A DNA stretch of 6,214 bases from Candidatus Zipacnadia bacterium (GTDB lineage: Bacteria > Armatimonadota > Zipacnadia > Zipacnadales > Zipacnadaceae). The number at the start of each line of letters is the position of its first letter. Positions within the stretch are counted from its first letter, which is position 1. Positions 1 to 5,743 of this stretch are shown piece by piece. The position numbers and the translations under genes are program-made. Location of the stretch: assembly GCA_029821255.1 (NCBI GenBank), contig JALGTS010000074.1, positions 1 to 6,214 of the forward strand, read 5' to 3'. The notes under the pieces were generated by a model. The model saw only the letters and a list, made by a program, of their open reading frames with translations. It was not told the DNA's origin and did not search any database.

Positions 1-347
1 TTGATAAAGATCAGCTTGGAGTCCTCCCCGCCGATCTCAATAATCGTCTGGACCTCAGGGAAGAGCCGGCGAGTAGCGGCCGCCTGGGCCACTACCTCGT
101 TGACGAAGTCTGCGCCCAGTATGCGCGCCACTGTTCGCCCACCATTACCGGTAGCTGCCAGACCTGTGATGCGCTGAGCACCGTACTTGTCCAGCGCCGC
201 TTCAATGGCTTCAGCCGCCACTCTCATAAATTGGCCGTGATGACGAATATACTGTTCCTCTATTACGTTATCCTGGGCATCTATAACCGCTAGATTGATG
301 CTCACCGAACCCACATCAATCCCCAGATATAGATCCTGGCTGCTCAT
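1..347 (-). CDS. Acyl-CoA dehydratase activase (BadF/BadG/BcrA/BcrD ATPase family), N-terminal part, cut by the window edge
   Basis: The first 115 residues of an ASKHA-fold ATPase are visible, read right to left from an ATG at 347. Family members use ATP hydrolysis to push an electron from a [4Fe-4S] cluster into 2-hydroxyacyl-CoA dehydratases or benzoyl-CoA reductases. Visible signatures are the phosphate-1 loop GIDVGS (residues 9-14, D11), a TGNGG turn (66-70), NEVVAQ (83-88) and the phosphate-2 motif IGGEDSK (105-111). The YIRHHG segment (33-38) and the GGED form of phosphate-2 resemble the long, multidomain activases (with a DUF2229-type extension) more than the short HgdC type; that choice is inference. 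The cluster-binding cysteines would lie beyond the left edge. The start is fixed by GAGGAG (357-362) and a strong promoter upstream. The product is cytoplasmic, and the substrate enzyme cannot be told from here. Confidence 0.88.
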   Translation of the reverse strand, partial: MSSQDLYLGIDVGSVSINLAVIDAQDNVIEEQYIRHHGQFMRVAAEAIEAALDKYGAQRITGLAATGNGGRTVARILGADFVNEVVAQAAATRRLFPEVQTIIEIGGEDSKLIFI

Positions 348-356
348 CAGGGAAAT

Positions 357-362
357 CTCCTC
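357..362 (-). promoter_or_regulatory. Ribosome binding site of the activase
   Basis: Read on the minus strand this is GAGGAG, nine bases before the ATG at 347, and it settles the start of the activase gene. Confidence 0.7.
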
Positions 363-429
363 ACAAAATGGCGTGCAGGCATATCTCAGACAGCACACTT
401 GCTAATCATCAACGCCATACCGGCCTCTA

Positions 430-458
430 ATTATACAATACCTACAAGCCTCTTGCAA
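430..458 (-). promoter_or_regulatory. Sigma-70-type promoter of the activase gene
   Basis: On the minus strand there is a -35 box TTGCAA (453-458, 4 of 6 consensus bases), a 17-base spacer and a perfect -10 box TATAAT (430-435). The predicted transcript start near 423 gives a leader of about 75 bases before the activase ATG. No clear operator or riboswitch fold is seen in that leader. Confidence 0.75.
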
Positions 459-505
459 CCGTGGCCGAGCCACTTCTCTCGATTTGCCTGTCTGACACCT
501 GGTGA

Positions 506-534
506 TTGTCTGCAGGTCGGGGGTGTGTTATAAT
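506..534 (+). promoter_or_regulatory. Sigma-70-type promoter with extended -10 for the beta-propeller gene
   Basis: A -35 box TTGTCT (506-511, 4 of 6) is followed by a 17-base spacer and a perfect TATAAT (529-534), preceded by TGT at 526-528 to give an extended -10 (TGnTATAAT). The predicted start of transcription is near 541. This places the promoter inside the longer open frame that begins at GTG 502, so the true translation start must lie downstream. Confidence 0.75.
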
Positions 535-567
535 CGGCATATCGAGTCGCTGCGAAGGCAAGTTGCT

Positions 568-1665
568 ATGATTGATTACCGCAGCCGCTGGCAGCGCCGC
601 CGGCGGCGCAAAACTAATGTGCGTCGGGCCATTATCGCTGGAGCGATTGTGCTGTTGGCGGTAGTATTGCTGATCGTAGCTTTGCTGGGTCGTCAGTCGG
701 TGGTGTGGCGATACCAGCCACTTTCCCGAGGTGTGCCCTACTTCACAGCAGATGCTGCAACACTGTTTGTCGCCTGGTCAAGTGGGGGGGTGCGCACACT
801 GCAGCTTACTACGGGGAAAGAGGCCGGCCTGGTCGAGTATGACCTGCCGTTTGCCTTTTCGGCTCCACCGGCTATCAGCTCTGACCTGCTGGTTGTGGGC
901 AGTGAGGACTTCAATATCCAGGCCCTGTCTGTGGGAAGTGGTAAGGTCTGCTGGAAGTATCAGACAGACGGCTCGGTGCTGGCTCAGCCCATTGTGGACC
1001 ACGAGCAGGTGTTGGTCGGCTCCAGCGATGGCTATCTGTATTGCCTGGATCTGCCCACCGGTGCCTTAATATGGAAGACCGACTGTGCGGGCGGGATTGT
1101 CGGGGCAGCGGCGCTGGCTGATAATGTAGTGGTTGTGGGCACCGACAAAGCCCGCTTGGTGGGTATAGACCGGGGCACGGGCAGAAGGCTTTTTATGGTC
1201 GGCACAGAAGCTGCAGTGATGGGGCCAGCGCTGGCCATAGACGATCATACCGTCACCGTCGGCTGTGATGACGGCCGGCAGTATTTCGTGGATGTGCGAC
1301 AGCCGGACCAGTGCCGGACCGTTGAGGTCGGAGGCTTGCTCCGGCTGCGGCCGATAGCCGATAACCAGCATATCTACCTGGCCAGTAGTAACGGAAGGAT
1401 AATCGCAACAGACCACGAAGGAACCAAGCTGTTGTGGGAGCGTGACTTGGGTGTGGTATTGACTTCCGGTCTGACTGCGGACAAAGAATATGTGTACGCG
1501 GGTGCGCTAACGGGACAGATCTTTGCTATCAACCAGCAAAGTGGCGCGGTTCGTCACCGCTGGAAACTACAGGAGCCGGTAGTCGGTTCGCTGGTAGCTA
1601 CCAACGAATTAGTGATAGCCGGTTTAGCCGATGGCCAGATAGTTGCCCTGCCCGTGCCGGATTGA
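568..1665 (+). CDS. Membrane-anchored PQQ-like (BamB-type) beta-propeller protein
   Basis: A 365-residue protein with a short cytoplasmic tail very rich in arginine (about residues 2-20), one hydrophobic membrane segment (about 21-41) and an outer domain of about seven blade-like repeats. Each repeat has the PQQ/BamB pattern: a V-G-S/T-D/N-G turn, a hydrophobic strand such as YLYCLDLPTG or IFAINQQSG, then a W/aromatic strand such as ALIWKTD or LLWERD. The positive-inside rule puts the propeller outside the membrane. Such propellers serve as protein-binding scaffolds or as quinoprotein enzymes. I see no dehydrogenase signature and no lipobox, so a scaffold or sensor is more likely; the partner is unknown. 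The start at ATG 568 is preferred over GTG 502 because a promoter occupies 506-534 and GAAGG (554-558) sits nine bases before the ATG. The MFS gene follows after 60 bases and could be co-transcribed. Confidence 0.8.
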   Translation: MIDYRSRWQRRRRRKTNVRRAIIAGAIVLLAVVLLIVALLGRQSVVWRYQPLSRGVPYFTADAATLFVAWSSGGVRTLQLTTGKEAGLVEYDLPFAFSAPPAISSDLLVVGSEDFNIQALSVGSGKVCWKYQTDGSVLAQPIVDHEQVLVGSSDGYLYCLDLPTGALIWKTDCAGGIVGAAALADNVVVVGTDKARLVGIDRGTGRRLFMVGTEAAVMGPALAIDDHTVTVGCDDGRQYFVDVRQPDQCRTVEVGGLLRLRPIADNQHIYLASSNGRIIATDHEGTKLLWERDLGVVLTSGLTADKEYVYAGALTGQIFAINQQSGAVRHRWKLQEPVVGSLVATNELVIAGLADGQIVALPVPD

Positions 1666-1725
1666 GCAGTTTTCAAACTATGTTAATCAACGACTCTTTG
1701 CGGCTGAGGTTGCCGCGTTTCTATT

Positions 1726-3045
1726 ATGGATAAAGAACAGACTGAGCTAGCGCCGCGAAACATTGTGTTGGGCGTTATCAATGGAACGCTCATATGGGCC
1801 TCGCAGGCCTTCCTGGATCCGACTACTGTTCTCACGGTTTTTGCGCTGGATCTGATGGGCGGCGCCGTCATCTGGGTCGGCATTCTCATCTCGCTGATCA
1901 CAATGGGCACGTATTGGCCCCAGGCAATACTGGCCAACGTTTTCGAAAGCCAGCCTCGATATATGCCGTACTACCGCCTGTCAACAGTGGTCCGCGTTAT
2001 CATCCGGTTCGGCATCTGGTTAGTCATTGTGTTTGTGGGCGCCAGCCAACCGTTGACATTGTTCGTCGTAGTTGCGGTCTTGCTGTTTGCATTTGCCTCT
2101 GCTGCGGGTGTGGCAACCACCCCGTTCTTCGGCATTATCGGCGATACTATCCCGGTGACGTGGCGGGGCAAGTTTTTTGGGTTGCGCTTTGTGTTGGGCG
2201 GGCTAGCCAGCTTGGGGGCAGGCCTGTATGTGAGACACGTGCTCACCGAGACCACTGGATTCACTTTTCCGGATAACTACGCTCATTTGGCTCTACTTAC
2301 GGCGATTACCGGTTTGGTGGGTTGGGGGGCGTTCTGCTTTATGAAAGAGTGGCCCCATCCCAGCCGCGTTCGCAGGCTGCCGTTGGGCACGCAGTTGGCC
2401 CGTGGGCCCCGGCTGTTCCGCCGCAATGCCAACTTCCGTCGGCTGGTGCGGGTGCGGGCGTTCTTCGAAATTGCTCAGGCTCTGTGCCTACCCTTTATTG
2501 TACCATTTGCTGTACAGGTCGGAGCCGTGGCCAAGGGGCTAGTCGGGCTGTTTCTGATAGCCCGGATGCTGAGCTTTTCCGGGGCCAGCATTCTGTGGAG
2601 CCATATCTCTGACAACATCGGCAACCGCCTGGTTTTGCTAATCTCAGGCATTTGTGCCGTTGCCTTACCTGCGATGATTTTGCTGGCACCACGCATACCA
2701 CAAGCTCCGCTGTTGCCGGGCAGTGGCGTTGATCTACGTGGGGGCTACTTTGTACTGGTCTTTGTCGTGGCTGGGCTCTTTCTCAGCAGCCAGTTCCTGG
2801 GGCAGAATAACTATCTTCTGGAAATAAGTGATGGCCGCACCAGGCCTACCTATCTGGGGTTCTATTTCAGCATCCTGATACCACTGGCGTGGATGCCTTT
2901 AGTGGGGTCGCTTGTAATTGGGAATGCAGGACGTTACCAATTGGGGTTTGTCCTGAGTCTGGTAGCAGGCATTGCCTTGCTAATCAACGCTGTGAAGCTC
3001 GGCGAGCCAAGGAACGAAGAACAAAAAAGACCGCCGAGCGTATGA
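1726..3045 (+). CDS. Major facilitator superfamily transporter
   Basis: A 439-residue integral membrane protein with about 11-12 hydrophobic segments and a basic cytoplasmic loop in the middle (about 211-245, many Arg), the usual layout of two six-helix halves. An MFS motif-A-like sequence WRGKFFGLR is at 146-154, and a second copy, SDNIGNR, at 295-301 in the C-terminal half. The length is typical of the family. The substrate cannot be predicted from the sequence. The start at ATG 1726 has no convincing Shine-Dalgarno; a GAGG at 1706-1709 is 16 bases away. The gene sits 60 bases after the beta-propeller gene on the same strand and no strong promoter was seen between them, which suggests one transcript. 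The stop codon lies within a long hairpin that it shares with the convergent nikR unit. Confidence 0.85.
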   Translation: MDKEQTELAPRNIVLGVINGTLIWASQAFLDPTTVLTVFALDLMGGAVIWVGILISLITMGTYWPQAILANVFESQPRYMPYYRLSTVVRVIIRFGIWLVIVFVGASQPLTLFVVVAVLLFAFASAAGVATTPFFGIIGDTIPVTWRGKFFGLRFVLGGLASLGAGLYVRHVLTETTGFTFPDNYAHLALLTAITGLVGWGAFCFMKEWPHPSRVRRLPLGTQLARGPRLFRRNANFRRLVRVRAFFEIAQALCLPFIVPFAVQVGAVAKGLVGLFLIARMLSFSGASILWSHISDNIGNRLVLLISGICAVALPAMILLAPRIPQAPLLPGSGVDLRGGYFVLVFVVAGLFLSSQFLGQNNYLLEISDGRTRPTYLGFYFSILIPLAWMPLVGSLVIGNAGRYQLGFVLSLVAGIALLINAVKLGEPRNEEQKRPPSV

Positions 3046-3072
3046 GTCTTCCCAAACTCATACGCTGGGCGG
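3017..3072 (-). terminator. Intrinsic terminator of the nikR transcript, overlapping the end of the MFS gene
   Basis: An inverted repeat pairs 3031-3035 (CCGCC) with 3068-3072 (GGCGG) and, after one G-G mismatch, 3037-3047 (AGCGTATGAGT) with 3056-3066, around an eight-base loop. That is 16 base pairs. Read on the minus strand it is followed at once by TCTTTTTTGTTCTT (3030 down to 3017), a classic U-tract, so it ends transcription from nikR. On the plus strand no T-run follows, so it may only protect the 3' end of the MFS mRNA or act weakly there. The arms also contain GTATGA and TCATAC, discussed in the findings. Confidence 0.85.
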
Positions 3073-3077
3073 CTGCC

Positions 3078-3311
3078 TCATTCCCCGGTTGCTGGCACCG
3101 TTGACACGCACCAGACAAACCCCCAGGGATAAAGCCAGTTCCCGTCTTTTCCATTTACATTAACGTTGGGAGACCCAATAATGTTCGGTTGGCGGGCTAA
3201 CTCCTTTTCCAGAACCGTGCTGAGGCTTTGGGCTTTGGTGCGCGCTGCACGCGGGAGGCCCACTGGCACTGGCTCGAGGTGGTGCGAGCACCCTGGGGCG
3301 CTCACTATCAC
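3078..3311 (-). CDS. Small ORF directly after nikR, doubtful
   Basis: A frame of 77 codons begins with GTG at 3311, immediately after the TGA of nikR (TGAGTG), and ends at 3078, six bases before the terminator stem. The position suits a translationally coupled last gene of the nikR unit. The predicted product has a Pro/His-containing start, a possible short helix (about 29-40) and a C-terminal part rich in Gly, Asn and Trp with two PWGF/VW-like aromatic strands. I recognise no family, no metal motif beyond scattered His and Cys, and no membrane segment. The best upstream GGAG is 14 bases away, which is weak. It may be a real small protein, a decayed gene or simply an open 3' untranslated region. 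No other gene is evident between 3073 and 3311. Confidence 0.3.
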   Translation of the reverse strand: MIVSAPGCSHHLEPVPVGLPRAARTKAQSLSTVLEKELARQPNIIGSPNVNVNGKDGNWLYPWGFVWCVSTVPATGE

Positions 3312-3731
3312 TCAATGCAAGTCGGCTCCGGTAGTTGTGCAGACGACATCGCCATGTTTCACGCCCCGGTGCGCCAGGAGATGATCGGCGAGGCTGTGAA
3401 CCATCTCGCTGGTGCCCTTGACTATGATGACCTCCAGGCAATTGCGCTCGTCAAGGTGGACGTGAGTGCTGGCGCATATCTGGCCGATGTGTTCGTGCTG
3501 CAGGTGAGTCAGTTGGTGCTCGACATCGGCGACGTGGTGGTCATAGACCAGGGTGATGGTGCCAACTACGGGGCTCTGGGCGTCTTCCCACTGTCTTTGC
3601 ACCAGGTAGTTGCGGATCAGATCGCGGATGCCCTCCGAGCGGCTTTGATAGCCAGCCGTCTCGATGAGCTGGTCGAAGCTCTGCAGTAGCTCCTTATCCA
3701 TGGAGATGCCAAATCGGGTTAAACTGTTCAA
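3312..3731 (-). CDS. nikR: Nickel-responsive transcriptional regulator NikR
   Basis: A 139-residue NikR. Residues about 4-45 form the ribbon-helix-helix DNA-binding domain (strand TRFGIS, then helices with YQSRSEGIRDLIR). Residues about 54-135 form the ACT-like, nickel-binding tetramerisation domain, with VGTITLVYDHH (56-66) and VKHGDVVCTTTG near the end. All four ligands of the high-affinity square-planar nickel site are present with the same spacing as E. coli H76/H87/H89/C95: here H79, H90, H92 and C98. The family binds DNA as a nickel-loaded tetramer and usually represses nickel uptake genes. No transporter, hydrogenase or urease gene lies in view. The start is TTG at 3731, chosen because GAAGGAGG (3740-3747) stands eight bases upstream. 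It is transcribed divergently from the foldase gene, and a dyad covers its -35 box, suggesting autoregulation (inference). Confidence 0.95.
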   Translation of the reverse strand: MNSLTRFGISMDKELLQSFDQLIETAGYQSRSEGIRDLIRNYLVQRQWEDAQSPVVGTITLVYDHHVADVEHQLTHLQHEHIGQICASTHVHLDERNCLEVIIVKGTSEMVHSLADHLLAHRGVKHGDVVCTTTGADLH

Positions 3732-3739
3732 GTTGGTAA

Positions 3740-3747
3740 CCTCCTTC
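3740..3747 (-). promoter_or_regulatory. Strong ribosome binding site fixing a TTG start for nikR
   Basis: On the minus strand this reads GAAGGAGG, eight bases before TTG at 3731. It favours the TTG over the downstream in-frame ATG (residue 11), which would cut into the DNA-binding strand of the ribbon-helix-helix fold. Confidence 0.8.
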
Positions 3748-3765
3748 TATCAACTGTTAATCTAT

Positions 3766-3794
3766 AGGATACTGAGTTTGCCAACCGGTGGCAA
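3766..3794 (-). promoter_or_regulatory. Promoter of nikR
   Basis: On the minus strand, TTGCCA (3789-3794, 5 of 6) is followed after 17 bases by TATCCT (3766-3771, 4 of 6). The predicted start of transcription, near 3759, gives a leader of about 28 bases that contains the strong ribosome binding site. Confidence 0.55.
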
Positions 3795-3798
3795 GCTC
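3774..3798. promoter_or_regulatory. Dyad symmetry between the divergent nikR and foldase promoters, candidate operator
   Basis: The arms GAG-t-TTGCCA (3774-3783) and TGGCAA-g-CTC (3789-3798) are inverted repeats, 9 of 10 positions matching, around a 5-base centre ACCGG. The right arm contains the nikR -35 box, and the foldase -35 box begins three bases beyond the dyad. A protein bound here could control both promoters. It does not match the E. coli NikR operator. A plus-strand hairpin terminator is an alternative, but no clean T-run follows. Confidence 0.45.
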
Positions 3799-3800
3799 CT

Positions 3801-3828
3801 TTGCTTTTCCCCACGGTTATGATATAAT
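3801..3828 (+). promoter_or_regulatory. Promoter of the foldase lipoprotein gene, extended -10 type
   Basis: A perfect TATAAT (3823-3828) is preceded by TGA, giving TGnTATAAT. The -35 box is weak (TTGCTT, 3801-3806, 16-base spacer), as is common when an extended -10 is present. The expected transcript start is near 3835, leaving about 50 bases of leader. This probably also drives mazG and rqcP. Confidence 0.65.
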
Positions 3829-3885
3829 GCGCTCAAGTTTGAAGTACGGAATGTTGGCTCAGCAACTAAGGAGTTGAGGTTTACG

Positions 3886-4884
3886 GTGTTTTTCTCAACT
3901 AAGCAAATTGGCTTGGCCATTTTTGTTTTTGGCTGCATCCTAATCCTCATTACCGGTTGCAACGAGAAACCGGTGGCTGTGGTGAACGGTGTCCGCATCA
4001 CCGAGAAAGAGTTTATTGGTAAACTAAAGGAAACGACCGGCGAACGGATTCTGCAGCAGATGATTGATCGCCAGATTGTCGAGGATGCTTTTCAGAAAGC
4101 GGGCCTGGTGCTGTCGGAGGAGGATATCGCTGCGAGAATTCAGGAGATGCAGAGCCGTGCTCCGTCGCCGGCAGCATTTGAGGAGTATTTGACAGCTCGT
4201 GGGGTAACTCTGGAAGACTTGCGCAAGGACCTGGAGTTGCAGATGAAGGTCATGATGCTAGCTAGCAAAGATGTGGTCGTCACCGAAGAGCAATTAAAGC
4301 AGTTCTATGAGGAACATAAGGGCCGGTACGACAAACCACTGCGGGTGAAAATGAGCGAAATACTGACGCCAGGTAAGCTGCAAGCAGAACAGGCTCTGGA
4401 GGCACTCAAGAAAGAAGGAGCCAGCTTCGCTGCTGTTGCCGAGCAGTTCTCGGTCAGCCCGGCTACTCGCAAATATGGTGGTCAGCGCCCCATTACCCCT
4501 ATTGACCAGATCTTCCCGATGGAGCTGCAGCAAGTGGTCTCTGGTGCGAAAGAAGGCGATATTGTCGGTCCGGTTGAGACCCAACAGGGCTGGTATGTGC
4601 TACAAATCGAGGAACGGCTTCCTCCCGAGAAAGCTACCTTCGAAAGTGCCAAAGAGCAGGTGACTGAAGAGTTCAAAGCCTCGAGGGCAGTTCCCCTTGA
4701 TAGCTTGCTCAAGCAACTGCGGCAGGAGGCTGTCGTTAAAATTGTGGCTCCGGAGTTCAGTAAGCTGAATAGCGACTATGCTGGCCCCCAGGAGCTACCG
4801 GAATTCGGCGGCAAGCAGTCACCACCAGTAGTCACTCAGGAGACGGCGCAGCCGGCCCCACCACCTGCTGAGCAGGGCGAGTAG
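3886..4884 (+). CDS. PrsA/SurA-like peptidyl-prolyl cis-trans isomerase lipoprotein (parvulin type)
   Basis: A 332-residue exported foldase. The N-terminus carries a lipoprotein signal peptide: a hydrophobic stretch (about 8-22) ending in the lipobox ITGC, with the lipidated Cys at residue 25. A SurA/PrsA-type chaperone region follows (about 28-135, opening VAVVNGVRITEKEF), then a parvulin PPIase domain (about 150-245) with KMSEIL, KYGG and QQGWYVLQIEE, and a Pro-rich tail. The protein should sit on the outer face of the membrane and help exported proteins fold. KMSEIL stands where the first active-site His of parvulins (K-x-x-H-I-L/V) is usual, so isomerase activity may be weak (inference). 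The start is uncertain: GTG 3886 is preferred because GAGG (3876-3879) and AAGGAG (3868-3873) precede it; TTG at 3874 touches AAGGAG directly, leaving no spacing. It heads the mazG-rqcP group. Confidence 0.87.
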   Translation: MFFSTKQIGLAIFVFGCILILITGCNEKPVAVVNGVRITEKEFIGKLKETTGERILQQMIDRQIVEDAFQKAGLVLSEEDIAARIQEMQSRAPSPAAFEEYLTARGVTLEDLRKDLELQMKVMMLASKDVVVTEEQLKQFYEEHKGRYDKPLRVKMSEILTPGKLQAEQALEALKKEGASFAAVAEQFSVSPATRKYGGQRPITPIDQIFPMELQQVVSGAKEGDIVGPVETQQGWYVLQIEERLPPEKATFESAKEQVTEEFKASRAVPLDSLLKQLRQEAVVKIVAPEFSKLNSDYAGPQELPEFGGKQSPPVVTQETAQPAPPPAEQGE

Positions 4885-4912
4885 CCCACAGGTTGCACAA
4901 ACACTGCTATGC

Positions 4913-4947
4913 CACCAACCGGCCTGTAGGGCGGTTGCTGGTTGGTG
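4913..4947 (+). other. Hairpin in the foldase-mazG gap
   Basis: CACCAACCGGC (4913-4923) can pair with GCTGGTTGGTG (4937-4947), 11 pairs including one G-U, around a 13-base loop. No T-run follows, so a standard intrinsic terminator is unlikely. The 3' arm ends next to GAGAG, the only weak ribosome-binding candidate for mazG, so the fold may affect mazG translation or serve as an mRNA processing or stability element (inference). Confidence 0.45.
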
Positions 4948-4963
4948 AGAGTATCCCACCCAA

Positions 4964-5743
4964 ATGGAGGAGTTTGACCGGCTTGTAGAGGTAGTAGCCA
5001 CGCTGCGCAGCCCCGAGGGTTGTCCCTGGGACCGCGAGCAGGACCACGCAAGCCTCAGGCATTATCTGTTGGAGGAAGTCTACGAGGTTCTTGAGGCAGC
5101 CGACATAGGCGCTGATGAGAAGCTGTGCGGTGAGCTGGGTGATGTCCTGCTGATGGTGGTAATGTACACTCAGATTGCCGCTGAGCAGGATGGCTTTAAC
5201 ATCAGCGACGTCATTGCCCGCATCACTGACAAGCTCATCTATCGCCATCCGCACGTGTTCGGTGATGTCGAGGTTGCCGACAGCGATGAAGTGGTCGACA
5301 ATTGGGAGCAGCTTAAGCAACACGAGGCTGATACTGGGCCGCGCCAGTCGGCCTTGGACGGAATCCCCAGGTCGCTGCCAGCCCTTCAGCAAGCCCAGGA
5401 GCTGCAAGAGAAGGCGGCTCGAGTCGGATTTGACTGGGATAGCATAGAAGGCCCCTGGCGCAAGCTGTTTGAGGAAATTGAGGAGCTGCAGGAGGCTGCT
5501 GACAACGGCGCAGAAGAAGCCGTCACCCACGAACTTGGCGACCTGTTGATTGCAGTAGTAAACCTGGCCCGGTTTCTGGATGTGTATGCCGAGGATGCGC
5601 TGCGGGCAGGAAATCGGCGATTTGAACAGCGCTTCCGCCAAGTGGAGCAACAAGCGGCAGCCATGGGCCGCGAGCTGTCAGAGATGACTCTGGAGGAACT
5701 TGACGAGCTGTGGGAACAAGCCAAGACCAGCCAGAAGAGATGA
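4964..5743 (+). CDS. mazG: Nucleoside triphosphate pyrophosphohydrolase MazG
   Basis: A 259-residue, two-domain MazG of normal length (E. coli 263). The family hydrolyses NTPs and dNTPs to the monophosphate plus PPi, removing non-canonical nucleotides. In the first domain, after the hallmark CPWDREQ (20-26), the metal-binding set EExxE...ExxD is E37, E38, E41, E57, D60. In the second domain the same set is E170, E171, E174, E190, D193, followed by the NLARFL segment. Both sites look intact. The linker WEQLKQHE...LDGIPRSLPAL (114-141) is typical. It is a stand-alone MazG, without the N-terminal tetrapyrrole-methylase domain of B. subtilis YabN. The ATG at 4964 lacks a good Shine-Dalgarno, and an upstream hairpin may matter. 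Its TGA overlaps the rqcP ATG (ATGA), so the two are translationally coupled. Confidence 0.96.
   Translation: MEEFDRLVEVVATLRSPEGCPWDREQDHASLRHYLLEEVYEVLEAADIGADEKLCGELGDVLLMVVMYTQIAAEQDGFNISDVIARITDKLIYRHPHVFGDVEVADSDEVVDNWEQLKQHEADTGPRQSALDGIPRSLPALQQAQELQEKAARVGFDWDSIEGPWRKLFEEIEELQEAADNGAEEAVTHELGDLLIAVVNLARFLDVYAEDALRAGNRRFEQRFRQVEQQAAAMGRELSEMTLEELDELWEQAKTSQKR

Noticed and set aside
1700..1725. Short hairpin GCGGC/GCCGC before GTTTCTATT, upstream of the MFS gene, as a terminator
   Set aside because: The stem is only five pairs and the tail is a poor U-tract, and it stands immediately before the start codon. Too weak to call.
3228..3689. A 153-codon open frame on the plus strand, antisense to nikR
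   Set aside because: It lies almost fully opposite nikR, whose conserved nickel ligands and strong ribosome binding site prove the coding strand. The translated frame shows no family features.
4907..5653. A 248-codon open frame on the minus strand opposite mazG
   Set aside because: mazG has both metal-binding motif sets in the opposite strand, and the minus frame is a shadow produced by codon bias; no ribosome binding site or promoter supports it.
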